The notes beneath the pieces are model-generated. The model had not been told where the DNA came from, did not search any database, and worked only from the letters and a program-made list of their open reading frames with translations. Of a stretch of 64,000 nt of DNA, positions 1-10,100 are shown piece after piece. This DNA comes from Wolfiporia cocos. Taxonomy: Eukaryota > Basidiomycota > Agaricomycetes > Polyporales > Phaeolaceae. Position 1 is the first letter of the stretch. Every line of letters starts with the position of its first letter. The stretch is taken from NCBI GenBank assembly GCA_029448655.1, contig JACCLO010000010.1, positions 806,001-870,000 on the forward strand. The letters run 5' to 3'. The position numbers and the translations under genes were made by a program.

Positions 1-1241
1 TGCAGTTCCCAGACGAATCGTTGCCAGCTGATCCTCCACTGTCCTCCCAGGTAGTGTTCCTTGGTGAAGGCCGTTACCCATGCATCGACCTTTGGACCGC
101 GGATCAACGAGATTGCCGCGCCCACCTTCTTGGAATCGGTGAAGAGGATGGGGGCGTTGTCGTCGATGTACAACTGGAGCCGCATGTACCAATCCGTGAA
201 CCCGGTGCCGGTGAACGCCTCCGGTTCCCTGACCTTGGACTTGTAACGGGGGTCGGGCTGTGGTTCGGGCAGTATCGAGTATGCATCCCACTGCGACGAT
301 GCCGGTTTCATTGGTCTCCACATAGACGCACGAGTTCCCTGGAGAGGCGCGGCTCCCCAGGTGTTCACGCGCGCGTTCTGTGTCGGCACGGGGTTACCGA
401 ACATATCGTGCGCCTGTGGGGGGTGGACTGCCTGGGCGAAGGTGTCGGGACGGACGGGTGCTGGGGCCGTAAGTACCGGGGGTGTGTAGCCGGGTAGGAA
501 CGGGTTCGTCTGCCGAGAGTTTCCACGAGTCGGGGGAGTGGGGAGAGGCCGGGATCCGCGCGGTGTCCGCTGGGGAGAGTGCATGTGCACCGATCTGACC
601 CAGTTTTCTACCGGACGGAACCTACTCTCTGCGACCGAGACGGGAGTCCTGACGGGGGGAGGTGCCTGGCTGTGAAGTGACGCTGCGTCTCCGGCTTGGA
701 GAGCGTCCGCCTGTAACCGTTGGGCCTCCCGGAGGAATCGTGCTCCCATTTCCTGCGACCATGTCCCTACCGCTACCATTGCCTGCGCGACCTGTTGGCA
801 TCGCGTGCCGAAGTCTGCCGTTGTGGGGTTGGGCGGGAATGCCCATTGCATGGCGAGCGGCGAGTCGATGTGTCCCAGCTGGTCATTTGCGCGCACCGTG
901 TTGGACTGCTCCCTTGCCATCTGGAAGGCTAGGTTCATCATTTCCGTGCCGGGGCCTTGGTTCTCCACCGATCCGCCGAGAACGAGCGAGCGGGGGGGTT
1001 GGTGTTCACCTATGGTTTCCGTGCGGACTGGAGCGACTTCTTCCGGGGGTCGTGGGGCGTGCATGCTGTCGGCTACTGAGAGGAGGGAGAACTCCTCTGG
1101 TAGCCCGTGCACTTGGTAGTTTACCCACTGCCCTGGTAGGAATGGGTTCGCGCCGGCGGAGCCGGGGAGCGGGACGTTGGCCGGAGTTGGGGCGTCGGGC
1201 CGCGGGTTGCGGATGTAGTTGATGTCGTGTGGGGCGGCCAT
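1..1241 (-). CDS. gag: Ty3/gypsy gag, 3' end outside window
   Basis: An open frame of 413 codons runs from an ATG at 1241 (MAAPHDINYIRNP) to the left edge without a stop. It is the Gag of a retrotransposon closely related to element A at 3507-18470: both share RFRPVENWVRSV, RQTNPFLPGYTPPVL, GTRASMWRP, EPQPDPRYKSKVREPEAF and LIRGPKVDAWVTAF. The first 240 or so residues are a variable, proline-rich Gag N-terminus, and the conserved capsid-like part begins near 250 and runs (YIDDN, FTDSKK) to the edge. The start follows the leader of an LTR lying to its right on the same strand. This copy keeps the Gag N-terminus that element A lacks. The plus-strand open frames over this stretch are shadows. 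Protease and polymerase parts would lie left of the window. Family assignment is by comparison inside the window. Confidence 0.85.
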   Translation of the reverse strand, partial: MAAPHDINYIRNPRPDAPTPANVPLPGSAGANPFLPGQWVNYQVHGLPEEFSLLSVADSMHAPRPPEEVAPVRTETIGEHQPPRSLVLGGSVENQGPGTEMMNLAFQMAREQSNTVRANDQLGHIDSPLAMQWAFPPNPTTADFGTRCQQVAQAMVAVGTWSQEMGARFLREAQRLQADALQAGDAASLHSQAPPPVRTPVSVAESRFRPVENWVRSVHMHSPQRTPRGSRPLPTPPTRGNSRQTNPFLPGYTPPVLTAPAPVRPDTFAQAVHPPQAHDMFGNPVPTQNARVNTWGAAPLQGTRASMWRPMKPASSQWDAYSILPEPQPDPRYKSKVREPEAFTGTGFTDWYMRLQLYIDDNAPILFTDSKKVGAAISLIRGPKVDAWVTAFTKEHYLGGQWRISWQRFVWEL

Positions 1242-1959
1242 GGTATGTAGGATGAAAGTGTATAGGTATGAAAAGTGTAGTCGCGATCAAGACCGCTACC
1301 TGCCCACTGTGGCGCCTCCGAAGAGCTATCGGGGTGGTAACTAGAAAGTCTCGATCCACTACAAACTGCGTCCACCTCTTTTCGGAGATGTGCCAAGAAA
1401 CGCTAAGGGGTTTTCTTCCCAAAGCCGGCGAGAAAACGCAGCCTCCGAAACCTCGTCCAGCCCTGAAGCTAATTCAGGATACCGGGGGCACGGGAACTAT
1501 CCGCCTATGTGGTGGGGCGTGTAAAAGTTCTACCGTATGGCGGCAAGTGCCGGTACAGTATTAGGCGATTTCCTGCCTCTTCAGCCGCGGGTTACGCGCT
1601 GGGTTGTATAGTAACGGGGGCGCGGTAATGCGCGTATCGTCGGGGCAGTAAGGCCCGTAAATAGACGACCAGTGCCTCTGTACACTGCCACAGGGCCCCT
1701 TAACGCCTTTGATTATTACGCGTCGGGTGCACAGTTACTGTGGTGGGGTTGTAACCCAAGACCTTTACAACCGCGTTGCACGGTGTTGGTCCAGTAGCTT
1801 AGAAGCAACGGCAGGAGAGGTCCCCTGCACGCTGTTCGCAAGATTCCCCCAGAACTCTAATCCCTTAACCCTGGGATGTGGCGGGTATGAAAACCGATCA
1901 CGTGCTCGGAGAACCGAAGTTCAACAAGAGCGAAAGAAAGGTGCACTTTGCCCCTAGTG
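1242..1959 (-). other. leader and unresolved end of the LTR upstream of gag
   Basis: No protein-coding frame is convincing here. By position it holds the 5' leader and the last part of the 5' LTR of the minus-strand element. I could not find the LTR's 3' terminus or a clear primer-binding site. The plus-strand open frames have no recognisable content. Confidence 0.4.
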
Positions 1960-2385
1960 CGCCGGGGTTGTGTAGGGTAAACCGCTACACGGGGTGGAGA
2001 CTCGTCTTATGACACAAGCAACACTTCAAGCAACTACTCAGGGGATTGTTACTCGCGTTTCAGCGCAATCCTAGTCTGAGGCTACTCAAGGCGTATAAGG
2101 CCAAGACGAGTCTGGGGTGCTACCCTGCTCGTCGGCCAGTATATATGCTATTCTACTGTTTGTACATTGTTTGGCTGCTGTACAGTTATTACGTAAGCTG
2201 AGAGTCCGATACTATGGTAAACCCTATAATGGGTGTAGGTACACGGCACAGAGTGTCCGGGGGGCTGGTAGCACGTGATAGGGTGTTCGGGGTCTTGCAC
2301 GTGACTGCTTAGGCGCGTGCTTAGATAAGATAAGGGTTCAGGCTCTAGTCACTAGCTAGGCGAAAGAAATCGGCTTGTGACAGAG
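1960..2385 (-). repeat. 5' LTR (partly bounded) of the minus-strand gypsy element
   Basis: Read on the minus strand from 2385 the sequence begins TGTCACAAGCCGATTTC and matches the plus-strand sequence starting at 18041 behind element A's pol. Shared blocks include TTATCTTATCTAAGC, CAGCTTACGTAATA, GCATATATACTGG and CCCCAGACTCGTCTTGGCC. The TATATAT block at about 2140-2146 is a plausible TATA box. The two LTRs are clearly homologous but differ at many positions, so they belong to different copies or subfamilies. The distal end is not defined. Confidence 0.7.
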
Positions 2386-2388
2386 ATA

Positions 2389-3506
2389 GGGGGGGGGTAC
2401 CTATTTCCGAGAATTTGTGACATTACCTCCGCTTCAACGTTCACCGTCCCGGTGAAGGGTATGTTCTACCTCCGCTTCAGGTGTGAGTTCCATGCGCTGG
2501 TGGCTAGGCGTCGACGAGCATGCTCCACCTACCGACCCATATCCGGATCACAGAGGTGGCACCTAGGTCTGTATGTCGCCTGACGTGTGGTCCGCCTGTC
2601 TAGCTGTCGCCTTCTGTTCTACGCGCAGAGGGGTAACCTACGGGGCTTCCTTCCGTCGGTGTGGGACGCGTCGCGGGTACGTCTTCTCTCTCTTGTTCGA
2701 GGTACTGGCCTCACCCCAATCCTTCTGGGTGGGTACCGAGTCGCGGTCTTCCTAGGACCTGTCGTGTGCGAGGTTAGGCTTTCGCCCTTCACATACCCGC
2801 AAGGTCGTGTCTTCTAATCGAGACGTGCCGCCCAGGAGGTACGTACTGTCGTTCTACGCACTGGTCTCCTGCTATCGCTCAACAGCGAGGGCGGCCTTCT
2901 ATCTTCCACTCCTCAGTAGGTCGTCATGGCGACGTGGTTGTATGGGTGCTCGCGTACGACCGCGGACCAAGGACGCTTGTGTCCAAGGCTGCACCGCCCC
3001 AACGTCTGACCTAAAGAGTGGGAAACCCCAGGGGCCCAACGGCCGGTGGGTAAAGTAGAACTGTTATTATGACACAAAACGCCTAAGGGCGTACCATCAT
3101 CCAAGACCCTCCGCCTAACGCTAACGTTAAGGGTACAACGCCAATAAGGGGGTGAGGCGGATCCCAGACTAGCACGCTGAAGACTTAGAGTAATGAGGGA
3201 AGCGCCCCAACGTCTAGAATAACAGTTCTGGGGAGTAAGCCCCAGAACGTCGCAGCTTAAGTACATGTAGAGCCGTTGTATATCTACTAGAGACCCGCCC
3301 TAAAGGCAGGGTCTGTGGACAGCGCTAACGCTCCTAAGTCATGTGCTACTTAAGTAAGCCTTGACCATGTGACCTGTACAGCGGGGTGGGCACCTATACC
3401 GCTACGCTACTTCTACTGGGTCCATTCTATGACACGTGACGTATATACCATGAGTCCCTTGGTTCGAGACAGGGGGGGGTACCTATTTCCGAGAATTTGT
3501 GACATT
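2389..3506. repeat. 35-bp direct repeat flanking a 1.05-kb unassigned segment
   Basis: A run of eight or nine G followed by the same 27 bases (starting TACCTATTTCCGAG, ending TTGTGACATT) occurs at 2389-2424 and at 3472-3506. The 1.05 kb between them has no recognisable coding content and no match elsewhere in the window. The second copy joins directly onto the middle of element A's gag at about 3507, so the segment replaces the missing LTR, leader and Gag N-terminus of element A. It could be a different LTR, a rearrangement scar or an assembly join. Confidence 0.5.
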
Positions 3507-4686
3507 CCGGAAGAACGTTTCCGGCCGGTCGAAAACTGGGTGAGATCAGTCAACATGGGATCTCCCCCACCGGTGAACTCGGCAACCCGTCCCGGCTCGA
3601 ATGCAGGAACCCGACAGACGAACCCCTTCCTGCCCGGCTACACCCCACCGGTACTTACACCCCAGGTTCCGTACTCGACCATGGCAGCACAACCTCCGGT
3701 AACGCGCCCACGTATCGACATGTTCGGCAACCCGGTCCCTCCGTCGGAAGCACCACGGACGGTACATGTGAACACCTGGAGAGCCGCGCCTCTCCCGGGA
3801 ACGCGTGCGTCCATGTGGCGGCCCGAGAAACCGGCGAGCTCACAATGGGATGTGTACTCGATGCTCCCAGAACCACAGCCTGACCCACGGTACAAGTCAA
3901 AGGTACGGGAACCGGAAGCATTCACGGGCGACAATTTCATCCCGTGGGTGGTGCGGCTAAAGGTCTACATCGACGACAACCGGCCCCTGCTTTTCACAGA
4001 CAGTAAAAAGATCGGCACTGCGATCTCACTGATCAGGGGTCCAAAGGTCGATGCCTGGGTAACGGCTTTCACGCGAGAGCATTATTGCGACGGACAATGG
4101 CACCTGAGCTGGCTGCGCTTCATCTGGGAGTTGCACCAAAAGTTCGACGACCCCGACCTAGAAAAGAAGTCGGCGGTCGCAGCAGAAAAGCTCACCATGG
4201 CCATCGGTAAAGGCGAGGAACTACTTCCAGGAGCTGGAACGACTTCTTTCGGAAGCGAAGTACGACAAAGACAACCAGATCGTACATCACTGGATCACGG
4301 CAGCAATCCCGAAAGAAATATACACAGCCGTCCACTCCGCCTTCGTCTCCGCCACCGTCAACGATAAGTCGCAGCGCGGGTATAACGTCCAGATCCCGGA
4401 GGATTACCAATCCTGGAAACAGGCGATCCTCCGCACGGACAACGCCATGCGACGGCTCCGCGATGAGGAAAGACTACGCCACGGTAAGGGAACGTCATCG
4501 GGAGCCGACAAGGGAAAAGGTCGTGCCACAACGTCATCGGAACCAGCGCCGCGGAAGGAATACTCCGTGGAGGAGAAGGCCAACCTCCTCAAGAGAATCT
4601 GCCACTCTTGCAAGAAAACACAGGCAGAGCAGCCCGGCAAAGGCTGCAACAAACCGACTTGGCACCAACCCAACTGGAGGCCCTGA
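3507..4686 (+). pseudogene. gag: element A gag, truncated and frameshifted
   Basis: The frame is recognisable from RFRPVENWVRSV (about 3516) through the capsid-like region (YIDDNRPLLFTDSKK, LIRGPKVDAWVTAF, HLSWLRFIWEL). Near 4210-4217 it breaks: the upstream frame becomes nonsense while the +1 frame continues with YFQELERLLSEAKYD, IVHHWITAAIPKEIY and RRLRDEERLRHGKG to a TGA at 4684-4686. A one-base loss or two-base gain would explain it. About 240 N-terminal residues present in the related gag at 1-1241 are missing here, replaced by unrelated sequence. The C-terminal part has a Cys-rich HSCKK...GCNK stretch but no canonical CCHC knuckle. It cannot make normal Gag. Confidence 0.8.
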
Positions 4687-6434
4687 GCAGCCACCAGCGG
4701 AGGGAATACCGGTGCCGGTCCATCCGCACCAGCGCGGACAAGACAGGCCGTCGACGCAGGGAATGATGCTCCGAAGGTCCTAGGCAAGGTCAGCCAGGAG
4801 GATTTCATCCGAATGGTTGCAGCCTGGGCCAAGGAGAACCCTGAGGCCGCCAAGGAAGCTGGACTCAACCAGGTACGTCCCTCCCCCTCTAACCATTTCT
4901 CAGTTCTGGAAGAAGAAGAAACAGTAAATAGTGACTCTGCATCTGCCACGGAGGAGACCGATCCGGTTGACGGACTTTATGGGCTTGGAACCGGGGCCCC
5001 GATATTTGACTACATATCTGTACCACATTCAGTAGACAGGGAACATAGTGACGATGACGAAGCTTCAACATGCTCGTCGGACTCGTTTGTAACAGCCTCG
5101 GAGGAGCCTCCCTCTGGAGCTTGGCGGGAGGAAAAAACCGTGCTTAATTCCTCCATTAACCATGTAAACTATGTACCAATGGACGTAGACCCGGTTGTGG
5201 ACCCTGATGTGACGATGGCAGACGCATCAGGACCCACAGTCAAGAAAAAGACTGTAAAGAAAGTGTGGCGTAGACGTGCCAAAACAAAGGCAGTCACGCT
5301 CGACATCTATCTAGACCACCCCCGCGCGATAGCACCCGAGCGAAAGACCGCCGGGGCCGCGGGGTACGACTTACACTCTGCGGAGGAAGTCATTATACCG
5401 AACGGAAAGCGTGTCACCGTTAGCACGGGCATCAAGATCAGGATGCCCGACGGTGTATACGGCAGAATAGCCCCACGATCCGGACTCGCCCTCAAGGGAG
5501 TCGACGTGGAAGCCGGTGTAGTAGACGAGGACTACACCGGGGTACTAAAAGTCATACTAAATAATCAAACTGGAACAGATTATTTGGTCGAGTACGGGGA
5601 CAGGATAGCCCAGTTCATACTCGAGTGCAACATGACACCCGACACATGTATCGTCAAAAACATTCGGGAAACCACTCGCGGTACAGCGGGTTTCGGCTCT
5701 ACCGGAGAGAAACTCCGAGGAAATGTAGTGGTAATCCAAACGGGAAAACGGGGAAAGCAGATCGAAGTACCGATCACTCTCCACTGCCCTGACGGACGCG
5801 CCCTCTTCACGAAAGCGCTGATAGATTCTGGTTCTACGGGATCAGTAATCAGTCGCGCCTACGTCGAGGAACATAGACTCGAGCAGATCCCGCTAGACCG
5901 GCCCGTCAAGCTGTACAACGCAGACGGTAGTACCAATGCCGCAGGCAAGATGACGCATTACGTCGAACTCCAGATGCAGATCGACACGCATCTGGAGACC
6001 CGCAAGTTCCACGTCACGGAGCTAGTCTCCGCTGACATTTTCCTCGGCTTCGACTGGTTGGAAGACCACAACCCAACCATCGACTGGAAGAAACGCCGGA
6101 TCACCTTCACCTGCGACTGCGAACACGAGCAGATCGAGGATGGTGATCATATCTATTATATATTCGCTGACGCATGGATTAGGAACAGGGAGGAATGCAG
6201 AGCGGACATCGCTGAGCGAGTACGCGCTACGAAGGCAACCGAGATCGCCATCGCAGCCGGAAAGACCACGGAAGCAAAAGCCTTCGAGGAGGTAGTCCCC
6301 GAGTACCTACACGACTTCCGAGACGTGTTTGAGGAAAAGGAATTCGACAACCTCCCCGAACGGCGACCGTGGGATCACGCAATCGAACTGCTGCCCAACT
6401 CCGAACCATACGCCGGCAAGATCTACGCGCTCTC
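4687..6434 (+). CDS. pol: element A pol, 5' part: dUTPase then aspartic protease
   Basis: First half of a pol frame split by element B. From the ATG at 4813, residues about 157-302 form a complete trimeric dUTPase: motif 1 AAGYDLHSAE, motif 2 GRIAPRSGLA, motif 3 GVVDEDYTG, motif 4 GDRIAQFIL, motif 5 RGTAGFGSTG. All five carry their expected key residues. A retroviral-type aspartic protease follows at about 309-432 with the catalytic ALIDSGSTGSVIS and a later ADIFLGFDWLEDHNPTIDW. The frame is the same as the end of gag, separated only by the TGA at 4684-4686, so a Gag-Pol fusion by readthrough, or a former continuous frame, is possible. dUTPase presumably limits uracil in element cDNA. The frame runs into the LTR of element B and stops at 6480 only because of that insertion. 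Confidence 0.87.
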
Positions 6435-7143
6435 TGTTACGGGGCGAATACCCGTTCGTATATTCGAGTCGCGAATATAGATCGTTCTTCTGCACGGAGG
6501 CACTTCGCCGTGTGCAAGGCAAATACTCGTTAGATGCCTTCGGGTCCTAAGTGAAGTTCTTAGGAGATCGGTTAATATCCAATACTCGTTAGAGGATATA
6601 ATCTTGTTCAAGTGCGAGTCGAATAGAATATAAGACTCGCCTAAGTCCGAGAAGTCAATGTGCACTTCGAGGACTTAGTCGTTCGGTTGCTCGAGTGAGA
6701 AATACTGAGCGTAGTTTCCTACGTTTGAGAACGAGTATAAGACTTCTTGTTTATACAACAAGGTCGAGCTGAAGAGCCTCGACAGTAAGTACATGAGTTT
6801 ATATACTACGTTGGGTTTTAGGGGTCGAGCCAGTCCCAGATGTCACCGATACTATCTACGCTATAGTACCAAACGTTTGATAGGTATGTAGTGATATACC
6901 TGAGACGATAGATAGGAATGATGGCGGTTGAACGCCATCTATCAGCTAATAGACGATGAACATAAAACGATGGCAGAGTTGGATCTGCCAAAGATGAAAC
7001 GCGCCCTACAGACTAGTACAACCGGGGATGCGCCCAGTAGAGTCACGAGTAGCCAGGGGAGTTGGTTGCGCAACAAGTCCCTGTATCGTATTCGCCCAAT
7101 GGTGAGTTCTGTCGATATTCGAAAAATTAGAATAACCGTAACA
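6435..7143 (-). repeat. 3' LTR of element B copy 1
   Basis: 709 bp, TG...CA bounded (TGTTACGG...CCGTAACA). It keeps an intact TATATAAA on the sense (minus) strand. It differs from its partner at 14184-14892 at about five bases. Confidence 0.92.
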
Positions 7144-7154
7144 TCAGCTCCTCC

Positions 7155-10100
7155 CTAGGCATTCGTCGCCCCCGACGAATTCTCCAAGTTCCTCTCTTCA
7201 GAGTGCCTCGGCGTCCTGTTCGTTGTAGATGTCACCGTTCCCGCTGAGGGACGGGGTCGTAGGAGTTCGCCATACGAAGTGTTGGCGGCATTCATTCTGT
7301 CGATGACCTGGTTGATTGAGCCCACAAGCTCTGCAAATATAATCGGGGCAGTCGAGGATCCAGTGGGTAGCGGATCCGCACTGCCGACAGGGTTGTTCAG
7401 GCGAGGGCCTCGCTGGTACCCGTAGGGAAGGGATATCTCTGAGGTATTCGTTGTGTCGATATCTCCAGTGGTGAGCGGCGCGGTGGAGGTTCCGTTGCAC
7501 CCACGTGGGTAAGGAGGCGGTGTCTCGTTCGTGCTCCCTCGCACCTCGCTCAAACTCCTCGCGGGTAATGCTCTGCACCGATGGAGATCGTCGAATAGGC
7601 GGCGTGCTATTCGCTCTTCGCTGTCGTTCTGGGGTAGCCCTAGGGCTCGTCGGGCGTGCAGGTGGTTCACGTCTCCCGTTGCCTCCCATACCAGGAATAC
7701 GTGGCGTCGGGTCTCTAACTCCTGTTCGGCGGGCTCTCTGAGTCTCGGTAGGCAGTGGAAATAGTACTCTATCGCCCTCCATAAAATCAAACGGCCTTGC
7801 AACTCGGCGTCGTTCGTCGGTGGTGAAAAAGCGGGCGGGTCGTGGTACATATTCGGGTCGGTTGGGAGTAGCGTGCTCGCGATCCTCGAAGTCGTTGAGC
7901 GCGTGTCGTAGTCGGGCCGTCGTGGTGGCGGCCAATCGGTCGATAAGTCTGTCGGTGAGAAGCTCGAGTCCCTCTCTCTGCGCTCTGATCTGCCCCTCCA
8001 TTCGGACGAGGTCCTCGGTGATGTTCTGGTACAAGCTGTAAATGTGGGTGAGGTCCTGCGTGATGTCGAAGAGGGCCGACCAGCCATCGGCTCGGCCAGC
8101 AAAAGGTCCCTCGGCCCTGTACCAGAGCAGGGCATGTCTGATCTGTAGGTGTTGGGGGGAGTACCTCCTCTGCGGCGTACCTCTTGGTCGTCCTTCCCTG
8201 TGACCCGCATCGCTGTGAGGGGTCGGAGCGCGGCGAGGGAGTTGGTGGCGAGTCGTCGACATACTATTACTGTTCGGTTTTCGAGTGTTGGGGCTGTCCT
8301 GACTCTCGTCCTGTGGTAGTCTTTTATCAGCTCCTTGGAGTGCTCTAAGTTCGCCTCGTCTTCCCATGAATTGTCGGCCGTGGCATAGCCTTTCCACCTG
8401 ATGAAGTATTGATGCTTCTTTCCTCTCCACCTGTCAGCCAAGATGGCTTCGACTTCGTATTCTTCCTGTCCCTTGACGACATCGGGTGGCGGCCGTAAGT
8501 AATTGGGTCCGTGCACCCTTGTTTCTTTGAACGGTTTTAGTAAGGCGGCGTGGAATACCGGGTGAATTTTCCAGCTTGTTGGTAACTGCAGCCGGTATGT
8601 CGTGGGTCCCATCTTTTCTGTGACAGTAAAGGGTCCTTCCCTTTTTGGTGCTAGTTTGTTAGATTCGTAGGGGATGGTTAGGTTTTTTGCGTCGAGCCAG
8701 ACCTTATCCCCTTTCTCAAGCTTCGGCAGTTCCCTGAGGAATCGCCCTGCCATTCTCTTCTGGGCTAATTCATGTGCGATGAATGCCATTTTTCGCGCCT
8801 CTTTGATCTTCTTGATTCTGTCGACAGCTGCCGGGACGTTTCCTATTCTGTCATAGTCTGGGAATCCTCTTGGGACGTATCCTAGAATTATTTCAAGTGG
8901 CGCTGGTCGGTTTTCGGTCCGTCGGGTGTTATGCGCAAATTCGACGTCGGGTAGTCGTTGTACCCATTGGAATGGGTCGTTCATGCAATAGATGCGAAGG
9001 TATACTTCGATCTGTTGATTCATTCTTTCTGTCTGTCCGTCAGTCTGTGGATGGTACGCCGTGCTCATCGCTGATTCCGTTCCCTGTAGCTTGCATAATT
9101 CTTTGAAAAGTTTCGATGCAAACTGTGGTCCTCTGTCCGAAATGATCTTTCGGGGGATGCCATATAGCGAGTAGATTTTTCGGTGAAATATCTCTGCCGC
9201 CCCTTCGCTAGTGATCGTTTTGTCGCACGGTGTGAGAGAGATGGCCTTGGATAGGCCATGGTCGACAATCACCATCATGGAGTCATACTTTCCGACTCTT
9301 GGCAGGTCGGTGACAAAATCGACCGAGCATTGTGAGAAGGGGAGGGCGTCCTCCCGTGTCGGTATTGGTTGCAAAGGGGGTTTCAGCGGGTTTCTATCAG
9401 GTTTCATCTGCTGACAGATTGCACAGCCCCGGACATATTCCGCTATCATTGTTCTCATGTCGGGCCACCAGAAGTGGGTCGTAATCTGTTCTGTTGTACC
9501 CCAGATCCCAGGGTGTCCGGCCGGGATCGTGTCGTGGTATTTCGAGATGACGTCCCGTCGAAGGCTCTCATCTTTCGGCACGTACATCCTGCCCCTGTAG
9601 AGCAGTATTCCATTCGTTTGTTGCCATTCATCTGCGGTGGTTTTCGCGGGAAATTCGCCCATGCCTTCTAAAGCGCGGATCGCCTGTTCCGCAGATTCAT
9701 CTCGATCGTTGGCGTTCTTGATTCGATCGATGATCGGGATCTGGATTGCGTGGACGACGAGTTCGTCTGGAATCATGGTGATTCCCTCGTTGTCCTCGTC
9801 GCTTTCGTCCAGGTGGTACAATCTGGAAAGCGTGTCGGCCATGACTAGTTTCCTTCCGGGGACGTGCTGCAATTTCAGGTCGAATTGCGAAAGGAATAGA
9901 TGCCATCTCGCTTGTCGCCGATTTAGGCGCTGTGCGCTTCTCCAGTACGTCAGGTTCTGATGATCACTTCGGATCAAGATCCGATGCGGTGCTCCTTCCA
10001 ACAGGTGCCGCCATTCTTCTAAGGCTCGGACTATTCCGAGTAGTTCGCGATCATAGATTTCGTAGTTTCGTTCTGTAGATGTCAGGGATTGTGAGAGATA

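Noticed and set aside
21..1422. Plus-strand and other minus-frame open frames over 21-1422
   Set aside because: The real coding frame is the minus-strand gag (1-1241), confirmed by matching element A's Gag; the others are shadows of GC-rich codons.
6928..7158. Open frame beginning MNAIYQLIDDEH, also fused to pol at 14677-18078
   Set aside because: It is LTR sequence of element B (identical at 6928 and 14677). The apparent N-terminus of the 14677 frame is an accident of the nested insertion.
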